A stretch of DNA of 64,000 nucleotides, taken from the NCBI RefSeq assembly GCF_039555335.1, contig NC_092629.1:34721537-34785536 (forward strand), written 5' to 3'. This document shows positions 13,501-21,553 of the stretch, piece after piece. The first letter of the stretch is position 1. Every line of letters starts with the position of its first letter. Origin of the DNA: Amphiura filiformis. Its lineage: Eukaryota > Echinodermata > Ophiuroidea > Amphilepidida > Amphiuridae. The notes beneath the pieces are model-generated. The model had not been told where the DNA came from. It searched no databases and worked only from the letters and a program-made list of their open reading frames with translations. The translations under genes and the position numbers were made by a program.

Positions 13501-14060
13501 TTATTAATCATATAGGTTCTTGAACTACTATGCTTGAAATTGTAATTAATACTCCATTATTTATCCAGAATAAATCAAAATGAATTAGCACATGATCCAA
13601 ATCGCAGCACCCAAACTGAGATGACTCTTCATCAGTGCAAACTTATTAAAATAGGGCAGCATCAATCAATAACGAAAATGTCATAACGATAAATGACATG
13701 TCTGCTTTGCCTGTTTTTTAAGTTTGCATTGTGAAACATGATTCAGTCATTGTCATGGACATGGGTGAACTAATTCAGAATTTGTGGCTAGACTTGAATT
13801 AGCTCGAGTATTAATTCTAAACTAAACCAAAATCATCTAGGCCAAGTTTACAGCTCCCTGCAGAATCATGAGAATGCAATGGAATCGTAAAAAATATTTC
13901 TAAAAACAAACTGACTTGGATTTAATATTCATTAATCATATGATCCATAAATAAGGATACGAGTTGCGGCCGCGGATGACGCCGTTGCTTTACTGCGGGA
14001 CAAAACCGGCAGAAAACGATTGCAGATTGACTGTCGACTAACCACTTTATACAATGCCAT
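1449..14060 (-). CDS. GCDH: Glutaryl-CoA dehydrogenase, mitochondrial; complete nine-exon gene
   Basis: FAD enzyme of the acyl-CoA dehydrogenase family. It turns glutaryl-CoA into crotonyl-CoA and CO2 in the mitochondrial matrix (lysine, hydroxylysine and tryptophan breakdown) and passes electrons to ETF. Coding exons in transcription order: 14060-13961, 9816-9640, 9315-9082, 7499-7370, 6875-6653, 6133-6030, 4249-4124, 2349-2189, 1516-1449. Every intron is GT-AG and all phases fit, giving 1323 nt and 440 residues (human GCDH is 438). Family stretches seen include [64 protein letters not shown] and [20 protein letters not shown]. The catalytic base is Glu418 in TYEG. Residues 1-33 are rich in Arg, Ser and Ala with almost no acids, like a matrix targeting peptide. 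No lesion was found, so the gene looks functional. The least certain part is exon 1. Confidence 0.94.
1608..1782. repeat. Foldback element with a TGACGTCA-type core in each arm
   Basis: Arms cacctgagaactcatcattt (1628 on) and its inverse ending at 1743 form a near-perfect hairpin. Weaker pairing extends outward (ttgaccattttgttaaatcc against gggatttaccgaaaaaggtc). Each arm contains TGACGTCA or the TTTGACGTCA variant. It lies in the last GCDH intron. Confidence 0.7.
2189..2349 (-). CDS. GCDH: GCDH exon 8 (catalytic glutamate)
   Basis: Residues 365-418, acceptor GTTGTAG|G, donor GAAG|GTAAGC, phase 1. It encodes [38 protein letters not shown] and YE. The last whole codon is the catalytic base Glu418 (Glu370 of mature human GCDH). 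The Arg of VIRH, mutated in human glutaric aciduria type I (R402W), is kept. Confidence 0.95.
2551..2899. repeat. Foldback element with ggtttgtttgtcca termini
   Basis: Left arm ggccaaaaaaaaaaggtttg followed by tttgtcca pairs with right arm tggacaaacaaacaattttt followed by ttggcc. Both arms carry GGTCGG repeats. It lies in GCDH intron 7. Confidence 0.7.
3340..3430. repeat. Short hairpin repeat
   Basis: ttgtgaaatattcaagcatt then gtgctttgg pairs with ccaaagcacaatgtttagat then attccacaa. A compact foldback in GCDH intron 7. Flanking AACC-rich sequence may extend it. Confidence 0.6.
3903..3968 (-). pseudogene. Decayed partial duplicate of GCDH exon 7
   Basis: This 66-bp stretch matches the middle of exon 7 (about 4171-4237) with a few substitutions and a 3-bp insertion. 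Read on the minus strand it still gives the ADMLTE and PLAVNQL segments, but in-frame stops follow. It has no splice donor of its own. It lies at the far end of the 17-bp array whose near end touches exon 7. Confidence 0.75.
3951..4120. repeat. 17-bp minisatellite derived from GCDH exon 7 sequence, 10 units
   Basis: Units begin at 3951, 3968, 3985, 4002, 4019, 4036, 4053, 4070, 4087 and 4104, a strict 17-bp period. The consensus is actgctaagggttactc with point variation. The core actgctaagggtt also occurs once inside exon 7 itself (about 4223-4235). The array therefore appears to have grown from a duplicated piece of the exon. It ends within the intronic donor region of exon 7. Confidence 0.88.
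4124..4249 (-). CDS. GCDH: GCDH exon 7 (C-terminal helical domain)
   Basis: Residues 323-364, acceptor CTCACAG|A, donor GGAAA|GTAAGT, phases 2 and 2. It encodes [20 protein letters not shown] followed by [20 protein letters not shown]. The exon has 126 nt and symmetric phases, so skipping it would keep the frame. Its donor lies directly against a 17-bp minisatellite, and a decayed partial copy of the exon lies about 280 bp downstream. Confidence 0.93.
4319..4507. repeat. Foldback MITE, GGGCTATTCCAGTTGAAATC family, copy 2
   Basis: Begins attggctattatagttaaaa and ends gaactggaacagccca in inverse orientation. The arms carry the cacccccatgg and catgtcttccat motifs. It lies in GCDH intron 6. Confidence 0.7.
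4569..4749. repeat. Foldback MITE, GGGCTATTCCAGTTGAAATC family, copy 3
   Basis: Begins tgggctatttccagatgaaa and ends with the inverse ttcaactggattaacccat. Internal motifs are catgaccataatctcccaca and its mirror. It lies 61 bp from copy 2. Confidence 0.75.
5281..5785. repeat. Foldback element with TATACAGTAAGCCAAA termini
   Basis: The left end tatacagtaagccaaacaat then taaggtaccagttgtg pairs with the right end aactggtaccttaattattt then ggcttactgtata. Inner arms also pair (gatttaagaccttatt against aataaggtcttaaatt). It is 505 bp and has no coding capacity. Confidence 0.85.
5841..6012. repeat. Foldback MITE, GGGCTATTCCAGTTGAAATC family, copy 4
   Basis: Begins tgagctaatccagttgaaat and ends ttcaactagaatagccta. 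It lies immediately downstream of GCDH exon 6, ending 18 bp from the exon edge. Confidence 0.72.
6030..6133 (-). CDS. GCDH: GCDH exon 6
   Basis: Residues 289-322, acceptor GCAG|GGT, donor ACAG|GTAAGT, phase 2. It encodes [20 protein letters not shown] followed by [14 protein letters not shown]. The Asn-Ala-Arg and Trp-Gly motif is highly conserved in GCDH. Confidence 0.94.
6653..6875 (-). CDS. GCDH: GCDH exon 5 (middle beta domain)
   Basis: Residues 214-288, acceptor TTTTTTTAG|G, donor GGG|GTAAGT, phase 0. It encodes [37 protein letters not shown] and [16 protein letters not shown], matching the GCDH beta-barrel domain. Confidence 0.95.
7370..7499 (-). CDS. GCDH: GCDH exon 4 (FAD/substrate-site loop)
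   Basis: Residues 171-213 on the minus strand, acceptor TTCACAG|CT, donor TCATG|GTTAGT, phase 2. It reads [19 protein letters not shown] and then [20 protein letters not shown]. The TEPNHGSDP loop is a hallmark of the acyl-CoA dehydrogenase middle domain. It fills the gap between exons 3 and 5 with no missing residues. Confidence 0.94.
7675..7804. repeat. Foldback repeat in GCDH intron 3
   Basis: agcttgttcagtgcatgagg then tgc pairs with gcacctcattcactggttaa then gct. The second arm is catcatcacatcag. About 130 bp. Confidence 0.65.
8107..8494. repeat. Foldback MITE with TAGGCCCGGTCCACAC termini
   Basis: The terminal inverted repeats are taggcccggtccacacgagt and its inverse ending tgtggactgggcctta. 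The interior is rich in the CGTGTCATAATCG motif on both strands. It lies in GCDH intron 3 and is non-coding. Confidence 0.8.
8729..8908. repeat. Foldback MITE with tttatat / atataaa arms
   Basis: tgtgtaataaaacaaaaagt then acatggtttatat pairs with atataaaccatgtagtattt then gttaca. The inner arms are cacactattttccc and gggaaaatagtgtg. Confidence 0.75.
9082..9315 (-). CDS. GCDH: GCDH exon 3 (acyl-CoA dehydrogenase N domain)
   Basis: Residues 93-170, acceptor TTTTTAG|TT, donor TTAG|GTAAGA, phase 1. It encodes [37 protein letters not shown] and [19 protein letters not shown], all strongly GCDH-like. Confidence 0.95.
9640..9816 (-). CDS. GCDH: GCDH exon 2 (N-terminal helical domain)
   Basis: Residues 34-92. 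The acceptor is AACACAG|AA and the donor GAAG|GTAATT, phase 1. It contains [18 protein letters not shown] and [16 protein letters not shown], the standard N-terminal part of GCDH. The exact 5' edge depends on the acceptor chosen; the frame is open for a few codons further upstream. Confidence 0.9.
10045..10185. repeat. Truncated MITE, GGGCTATTCCAGTTGAAATC family, copy 5
   Basis: gcaaattccagttgaaatcc starts a half element with the cacagggggtgtagattt and tcacccattcaggtaacccc internal motifs. The mirror half is missing. It lies in GCDH intron 1. Confidence 0.6.
10465..10724. repeat. Foldback element in GCDH intron 1
   Basis: atgtgatgcgatcaagcaaa then atcagtcgg pairs with ccgactgattttgcttgatc then gcatcacat. 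About 260 bp, non-coding. Confidence 0.75.
11801..12274. mobile_element. Foldback element with GGCCTGGCATTTTCGG ends and TTA target duplication
   Basis: The ends ggcctggcattttcgggtaa and the inverse of ttacccgaccgaaaatgcca then gcc pair almost throughout. A TTA duplication lies at 11798-11800 and 12275-12277, compatible with PIF/Harbinger. The arms include long A and T runs. It is nested inside the hAT-type element at 11295-13302. Confidence 0.78.
12373..13038. mobile_element. TTAA-flanked foldback element, copy 1 (piggyBac-like MITE)
   Basis: TTAAGGG at the left and CCCTTAA at the right. The arms contain gacagtattt, ttgcattctgaat and the strong palindrome gatcaattgaaaattttgac. Copies at 45317-45981 and 59899-60560 have the same TTAA edges. 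TTAA target sites are typical of piggyBac-type insertion. Non-coding. Confidence 0.85.
13961..14060 (-). CDS. GCDH: GCDH exon 1 (start codon and mitochondrial targeting peptide)
   Basis: ATG at 14060-14058 opens a basic, Ser/Ala-rich peptide starting [20 protein letters not shown], residues 1-33. The donor is C|GTATCC, weaker than the other donors. The exon is 100 nt and ends in phase 1, exactly what exon 2 needs. It was chosen because no other upstream open stretch combines an ATG, transit-peptide composition and the right phase. A further short exon in the 4.1-kb intron cannot be excluded. Confidence 0.62.
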
Positions 14061-14346
14061 GTTGGCATACACGTTACAATGTCAGTATTAAAACGAAGTT
14101 AACTTCCAGAGGAATCTTCTGTTTTCAGCAAATTCAAAGTATCTTTTAGTTCAGCTCAGTGTAAACAAGTTTTTTTTCTTTAAGCTTACTTACACAGAAA
14201 ACCCGTGACATATCTCGTAACGAAGTTGAGATAATTGACCTTGAAATGACCCTCGACCTAAAAATTGGTTGCGTAAAAAGCATAGTCTTGTTTTCCAGTC
14301 GGTTTGGTCAAAAGTCCGATTTTAACATGATTGAAAAACCTAAGGG

Positions 14347-16895
14347 GTGGTGCAATTGTGTTGAGGCATTTTGGAAGTGCTCTATTTACGTTTTAAACAT
14401 ATTAATTGAGTAGGGCAGAGAACAATGATCCATATGCCTTTTGTTTGAAGCTAATCGGACATACGGTTTTCATAATACATACATTTTAAATGTCTTTGTA
14501 TTGTATTGTTTTTATCACTACAGTTAATGAGCTAATATGACTTGAAAGTGCTCATTAATATGTAATTTTTGCCAATATTTTGCGAAAATCCAATGCATAT
14601 AAATGTTCATAACATTTTTATTTAATAGAGTATTGGTTTCAAACTTGGTCAAAGTGTTCCTAATGACTTCCAGATAATTTATGCATAATTAATGAGCTAG
14701 CCGTCCTAATTTGCATAATTAATTAGCATTTATGCAAATTAGCTCATTAATTATGCAAATTAGGGGGCGGCTTCACTATATAATACATTAGAACATATTA
14801 GAAACACTTTGACCAAGTTTCAGGGCAAAAGTACGGTATGCAAAATAAAAGTACCGTGAACATTTATGCATTGATTTTTAGCAAAATATTGGCAATAATT
14901 ACATATTAATGAGCCTTTACAGTCCTCTTAGCTCATTAACTATAGGGTCAGTCCATGTCGAAACAGATTGAGTGTACACGAACCCTCTTGGATTTTGCTC
15001 TCCTTTGGCTTAGGGTACCTTTCATGGATCCCTATTTGAGTTCACAATAAAAAAAATCAAGTTCCCTATCGTTTGCGAATGGCCGGCAATCATAGTTTGG
15101 CGACCTCGACCAAAATTGTGAATTTAAGGGGTCCAAATGACAAAGTGCTCTCTTTGATGGGCACTTTCTTCTTAATTGAATCAGTTGTGATCCTCTTTTT
15201 CAACGTGGTCACTCACTGGCTGTGTCTGAAATACCTAATGCCAAAAAAGATAGATTTCGGAATTTCGTTGGGATTTCAGAGGGGGTCAAAATCAGCACTT
15301 CATACTGTTCAATCAAATTATCTTGATTTTGAAGGACCTATGATAATGTCACAGTGCACTTACAGGTCCTAATTATGTTCAGAATGGATTAACCATATGC
15401 CAATGTCTATGAGCAATTCAAAAAAGAAATTTCTAGACCCTACAGAATTTTAGGCCACCCCTAAAGTGGTTCAGCCACAAATGGCACTTAAAGTCGGCAA
15501 ATTTTGACCCCTAATAACTTTAGGTGTACACCAGATATGAATTTCTAGTCTTTTGCATCTGAAAGAATGTAGTTTAATGTTACTAGGAACATAAGATTTG
15601 TTTTGTATTTTTTGTGTTTTAGTATTAAGTTGACGCTTTCAAAAATAGTCATTTTTGCCTAACATACCATGCATACAGGATACGGTACAAAATGCCAATT
15701 TTAGTATGATATTTTTTTACATTTTTGATCACTTTATAGCCATTTGTATTATTTATCCTGATATTTCAAGTTGCTCTTGAGTCAAGTAATAAGAAAAAAC
15801 TACTTTCTATTCCTCTGTATGGATTTTTATGGGTTTCAAAAATGCACTTCCTGGCAACGATGCACATGCAAAGTACAGGTTATGGGGGTCAAATTTTCAG
15901 AATGCTCCCAATTATGTCAAGTAATATATCAAATTACTCGTATGGTCATGAGGATTCCAAAATGTATAGTTTGTTATGTGTCAGACCTTTCAGGAGGGCG
16001 CTATGACGAAAAATGTTCATAGGTCAACGACCTTTTGAAAGTATCAAAACACAAAAATACAAAACATATCTTATGTTCCTAGTAACATTAGACTACATTC
16101 TTTCAGATGCAAAAGACTAGAAATTCATATCTGGTGTACACCTAAAGTTATTAGGTGTCAAAATTTGCCGATTTTAAGCGCCATTTGTGGCTGAACCACT
16201 TTAGGGGGGCCTAAAATTCTGTAGGGGTCTAGAAATGTCTCTTTTTTAATTGCTCATAGACATTGGCACATGGTTAATCCATTCTGAACATAATTAGGAC
16301 CTATAAGTGCACTGTGGCATTATCATGGGTCCTTCAAAATCAAAGATAATTTGATTGAACAGTATGGAGTGCTGATTTTGACCCCCTCTGAAATCCCAAC
16401 GAAATTCCGAAATCTATCTTTTTTGGCATTAGGTATTTCAGACACAGCCAGTGAGTGACCACATTCAAAAAGAGGATCACAACTGATTCAATTAAGAAGA
16501 AAGTGCCCCTCAAAGAGAGCACTTTGTCATTTGGACCCCTTAAATTCACAATTTTGGTCGAGGTCGCCAAATTTTGATTGCCCGCCATTCGCAAACGAAA
16601 TGGAATTTGAATTTTTTCTTGTGACCTCACCTAGGGATCCATGAAAGGTACCCTGAGCCAAAGGAGAGCAAAATCCAAGAGGGTGGGTGTACACTCAATC
16701 TGTTTCGACATGGACTGACCCTATATTGATAAAAACAATAAGATACAAAGAAAATATAATTTGATGTATTATGGAAACCGTATGTCCGATTTGCTTCAAA
16801 CAAAAGGCATATTGATTAGTATACTTTACCCTACTCATTTAATCTGTTTAAAACATGCTCAAAGCATTTCCTAATTTCTAGAAAATGCACCCAAT
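14347..16895. mobile_element. Large foldback element with about 1-kb inverted arms
   Basis: The left arm (14347-15600) and right arm (about 16000-16895) pair over most of their length, for example aaacagattgagtgtacac (14959 on) with gtgtacactcaatctgtttc (16687 on). Because the arms mirror each other, each shows the same open frame of about 97 codons (15073-15372 plus and 16340-16630 minus). That shared frame has no recognised domain. The left arm is broken by a smaller element at 14521-14940. Confidence 0.85.
14521..14940. mobile_element. Small foldback MITE nested in the large foldback element
   Basis: The ends cagttaatgagcta and tagctcattaac are inverse, and TA lies at 14519-14520 and 14941-14942. 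The intact right arm of the host element reads straight through this site (tatcaatatagggtcag in inverse), which gives an internal empty-site control. TA flanks fit a Tc1/mariner-type MITE. Confidence 0.82.
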
Positions 16896-16901
16896 AGGCC
16901 T

Positions 16902-17219
16902 ACCAGCAGGGGCGTAGCCAGCTCTCTGGGGGGGGGGCAAAATATCGGGGGCACAAACGAAAAAAAAAAATTGCAGTTTTTAGAGAGAAAAAAAATTAAT
17001 ATTTTACACTATTTTCGCCCATGATCGGTATATGAAAAGGGCTATATTATTTGTGACAATGTGGCCCATTTATCGGATTTTTGTGGTAAAGGCGCTCCCT
17101 GCCCCTTTTCTTTTCCTTTGCCCTCCAGATTTTCTCTTTCAATTTTTTTTGTCAGAGGGGCACTTTTTTTCCAATTTTTTGTCAGGGGGCACCCTGTCCC
17201 CCTGGTTACGCTACTGGTG
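16902..17219. repeat. Foldback element with CACCAGTAGCGTAACC-type ends
   Basis: accagcaggggcgtagcca pairs with tggttacgctactggtg. The interior holds G-rich and T-rich tracts with repeated ttttttgtcag. Non-coding. Confidence 0.7.
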
Positions 17220-17379
17220 CAATACTAGTAGGCCTAATTATGTGTTTGTGTACCTCCGAGGTGCTGAATTCATAGGGGTGGGGGAAAAGATTTGTTGGCA
17301 GGCCAAAAGGGAGGGGGGCAAACAATTTTGGCAGGTCGAAAGGGGGGATCAAGCGATTTTTGGCAGGTCGAAATGTGTC

Positions 17380-17790
17380 CGACATCCAAAGAATTAATGC
17401 AGCGCAGGGCAGCTCGGTTAGTATCAAACAATTACCTGGGATGGGAACAGAGGGCATGGTCACTAACATCCTTCAAAATCTGGAGTGGCCTTCATTTGCT
17501 ACTTGAGCAGCGAAGAAGACAACATAGATTAACAACAATGTATTGTACTTTCATGCTAACAATGTATTGTATTAAAAATGGTAAAATTGCAATACCCATT
17601 CCTGAATATGTTCAAACACAGAGTGCACTGCAGTTAATTGAGTTAAAACTCGTCAATACCATCCCCAAAGGTTTAGAGTTATAACACCTCACATAAACAC
17701 CTACAAAATATAGTTTCTTCCCCCGGACAATCGTAGAATGGAACGCCATATTGCCAAATCAGCTGACTGCTTCAGTTATTATTTTTTCCT
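17380..17790 (+). pseudogene. 3' fragment of a non-LTR retrotransposon (reverse-transcriptase ORF C-terminus)
   Basis: One frame gives MQRRAARLVSNNYLGWEQRA, then LLLEQRRRQHRLTTMYC and IAIPIPEYVQTQSA. In another frame downstream comes FFPRTIVEWNAI. The QRRAAR, RRRQxRL and FFPRTIxxWN order is the usual C-terminus after the reverse transcriptase domain of jockey/CR1-type LINEs. Frameshifts and stops show it is dead, and the rest of the element is absent. Confidence 0.78.
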
Positions 17791-17880
17791 CAGTTTTGTA
17801 TAGCCATGTTGTTTTCAACTGGCGCCTTTGATCACCTCAACTAGATATTACTTTCATGCAACTTTGTTGAGTACCGTATT

Positions 17881-18215
17881 TAGGGGTGTGCAATAATTAT
17901 GAGCCCCAGCTTCGGGGGTAAAATTTCAAACGGCACGCCAAAATCGCTTGCCCCCCCTGGCCCGCCAAAAATCACTCCCCCCCCCCATGCACAATGTTAA
18001 ATTTTTGGGATCCCAATTTGCAAACTTTAAATGGTCTATAGGCCTATACATGTTGTGAGCAGGAAAATTTGCATATGTAAGCGTTTCTGTACGGTTTTCC
18101 TAAGCCTTTTTATAGAGCGTTTTATTTAAAAGGCGCCCCAAGAATGTGTGCCAAAAATTTCTTGCCCCCCCAATTTTACCCTCCCCAAGGGCTCACAATT
18201 ATTGCACAGCCCCTT
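17881..18215. repeat. MITE with GGGGCTGTGCAATAATTATG ends, copy 1
   Basis: taggggtgtgcaataattat then gagccc pairs with gggctcacaattattgcaca then gcccctta. The interior carries GCCAAAAATC and cttgccccccc motifs. A second copy is at 62996-63169. Confidence 0.8.
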
Positions 18216-18610
18216 ATGTAGATGTAGAGGGGGGAAGCGATTTTTGGCACAGACACGCCCTAAATAGGTGTTTAAAGCCATTATTGAAATAATAAATTGC
18301 CAAATTTGTGAGAAAACTGAGGGTTTTTTCAGTGATAGGTGTGTTTACAATTTGCACAACACATGCTATTATATTGATGGACATGCAAGAAGCTGTTTCA
18401 CAATGTATACTCTCTAAATTCCTAAGATTAAAAGTTCATCTATTAGAATGCGACTATATTAACTCGTCATTTATCCATATCTCTTATTATAGGCCTATGA
18501 TGAAAACAAAAATTAAAGCCATCTTGCAGGATTCGTCAGTTTTTCCTCTGGTGAAAAAAAAATACACCATTTGAACGGAATAATCTTGTTTCTCCCACTT
18601 TTTATTTCAA

Positions 18611-19022
18611 TCTACACTATAGCACGCACTAGGCCTATGACATTTTTGCCAACAGAGTAGTTTTTCCAAAACCCGGATTCACTCATAAACTGAATTTCTA
18701 AATTTTAAATCTACACTATAGCATGCACTAGTCCTATGACAATTTTGCCACCAGAGTATAGTTTTTCCAAAACCCGGTTTCAGTCATTAACAGTTCTAAA
18801 TTTCAAATCTACACTACAGCATGCACTAGGCCTATATGACCAGTGATGACAATTTTGCCACTAGAGTAGTTTTTCCAAAACCCGGAATCACTCGTAAACT
18901 GAATTTCTAAATTTCAAATCTATACACTATACAGCATGCACTAGGCATTATTATTATGACAATTTTGCCACTAGAGTAGTTTTTCCAAAACCCAGATTCA
19001 CTCATAAACTGAATTTCTAAAT
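18611..19022. repeat. Tandem repeat, four units of about 98-112 bp
   Basis: Units begin at the tctacactatagcatgcact motif near 18611, 18709, 18808 and 18919. Each continues with gacaattttgccac and agtagtttttccaaaacccg. Small insertions change unit length. No coding potential. Confidence 0.85.
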
Positions 19023-19756
19023 TTTTTAGACATTCAGTATGCATGTGTAAGCTTAACAATCAAATACACTCAACCATGCACTGGATTTATATTTTTATAC
19101 GTAAGTATTCACTCCAAGAAACATGTCTGCGATTACATAAACCAAACCTGTTGTTTTACAGTAAAAAATTATATACAAAACAAAAACAAAAATCCCTGTA
19201 GCATAAAATAACATCAGAAATCCGTAAAAAAAACCTGATAGACATAAAAACATGCTTCTATAAACAATTTGAAAACAAAAAAACAAAAAACTGATTAATG
19301 AAAATAAAGCAGGCCCAATAATAATGAAAAAAGAAGAAGAAGACAAAAACTTTTTGGGTTGGTCGTGGAGGGCAATTTTGTTGTGCACTCCCTTTATCAT
19401 GGCTGTGTATTTTTGTCAGTCGCTATCTGCCGATCGTCAAAATTCGTACATTTTTGTAGCGTAACGGGGGGGGGGGTCATTTGATAATATATAATAGTCC
19501 TAGGCCTAGTATTATATGTCTCAATAAAACTTTATTTGTGTCTCAATACACTGACAGATCAAAGACTCGCCTAGTCAATATAGTACTAACAAGTAAAATA
19601 GTTAGTCATTAGGCCTATAGACTATTCTATAATGAGTCAAATGACTGATGCAATGCAGAATGTTTTCTGTCCTTTTTATTGCCGATTTAAACTCATTCAA
19701 AAAGGTGTGATACCCAATCAGATCCTCGAAACTTTCAAAACTTATACCGGTATTCT

Positions 19757-20757
19757 TATAGACGAATCCAAGTAGCCAAGTCATGGTCAGGATTTGGTCG
19801 GACATCTTTGGGTAGCCGCCAGCACCAACCTGGTGCTTTGAGCGTCCAATTGTGCAAATAAAAGCCGCCTAACACCTAGAGAAGATGCAAGGACGAGGAG
19901 GGTTAATAGAATAATAGCTAATAATATATGGAGATAATTCCGCAGGTAGGCCTAATCCCGTCGCATCTATTCATACATATAGGCCTAGTCCTTTTGTTCC
20001 CAAGTACATCAATGCATAGGCTAGATACGTCCGCGTGTAGTTAATCCGATTATTATGTCACTTCAACAGCGAATAGACCATGCTGTGTGTTTTGTCGAAG
20101 GGAACTGTATTGTGTTATTCTTTTGTCTGCCTGTGTTTTCGCGGAAGGTGTAATAACGGGTGATGGAATGCAGTTTAAAATTTCCGCCAAGGCCGAAGGG
20201 GCTGGCATTTTCTTCGGAAGGGGGGGTCCCAAATATGTCGGTGACCGGAGTCAATTTTTTATGACCCCCCCTATCGCGGGCAAATTTTTTTACGACCCCC
20301 CTATCGCGGGTCGAAAAATTTTATGACCCCCCTTCCAACTACGCAGACTCAAGAAAAATTATTCATTGCTGGAACTAAGGCGCGGAGCGCGCCAAAACTT
20401 AAAAGTGAAGAAAGTGTGTGGAGCGTGTTAAAATTTGTATTGTAAGTGTAAAGAAGGCGCGCGGAGCGTGTAGATTGTATGCACATTTCGATTGCGAAGT
20501 TAAAAAATGCGCGCGCAGCGTGCGAAAATTTTGAGTCACCAGCCCTTAATAATTCTATAACCCCCCTATTTTGGGTGTTAAAAAATTATAACCCCCCTAT
20601 TTTTGGTCTGAAAATTCTATGACCCCCCTGTATTTTTGTGACCCCCACTTCCGAAGAAAATGCCAGCCCCCGAATCATTTCACATTTTGAGTGCATTGCT
20701 ACCCAACTAAAGGCTGCTAGTCAGGTGTAGGAATGCGTGTATTTGGATTCGTCTATA
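19757..20757. mobile_element. Foldback element with TATAGACGAATCC ends, copy 1
   Basis: It starts tatagacgaatccaagtagc and ends ttggattcgtctata. It is interrupted by a nested element at 20198-20670. Internal landmarks aattgtgcaaataaaagccg and tgatggaatgcagtttaaaa recur in the copies at 61860-62197 and 62194-62736. No transposase was seen, so it is non-autonomous. Confidence 0.82.
20198..20670. mobile_element. Nested foldback element with GGGGCTGGCATTTTCTTCGG ends
   Basis: The perfect terminal inverse repeat is ggggctggcattttcttcgg then aag. A 4-bp duplication CGAA lies at 20194-20197 and 20671-20674. The 61860 copy of the host element gives the unbroken sequence. The inside holds repeated gcgcgcggagcgtg motifs and gaccccccta runs. 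The end sequence resembles that of the element at 11801-12274. Confidence 0.85.
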
Positions 20758-21553
20758 GGCCTAGACCCTACACATACCGTATTAATGAAACATTGTCACC
20801 AGTAAAGTAGGCCGATTCTTTGCTTAATTTTTAAACATATTTTACTGATATTTGCAAAAAAATAATCAATTTCTCCAAAACCAATAAATTTTCACCGTAT
20901 TAGAAGAAAGCGCCACATGATTTTATACAATGTATTATAAATAATTAGTAGGCCTATACGTTGAACAACAGCTATTAACAACGTTTACTATTTATCACAA
21001 TCAGTTAGTCTTCGTCCCTTTTAAAGGGATTTTTTATCCATTAATTCCCCGTTCGCCATGTGCATACAAACCACTGATCTCTAGATCAGATACAAATCTG
21101 ACTAAAATTAAAAATTTATCTCCCGGACCGGACACTTGTTGCAAAAGATTCTCCAAAAAAGATTGCACTCATTTTTCTCTGATTGCACCGGGTCTGAAAT
21201 AGCGTGACTATTTTCGGGTATTTTCTAAGCGTTGAAGCTGCAGCATTCATGCTTTGGTAACATTTAATAGGTAAGCCTACACTCCCCTACACTGTACACA
21301 TGCTACATGCATGCATGCATGCATGACATAATTTATGTAGCCTATTTAATAACTAAGTAAAGCTTGGGCCTAATTCTTTCTTGTTTTTGTATACCATACC
21401 AATCGGAATGCAATTTTACATTAATTAGTTTATTTTGTTCGTGGAATCTTCAGCTTCGCTTCCGTTCAGGTTTGCATGATGTCTATCATGACTATAGCCT
21501 AGGCCCTAATAGGCCTATTTCAGGCCTAAGCCTGCTAGGCTGGCCGACTTAGT

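Noticed and set aside
15073..16630. Two genes facing each other in the large foldback
   Set aside because: They are mirror readings of the same inverted repeat and have no known domain.
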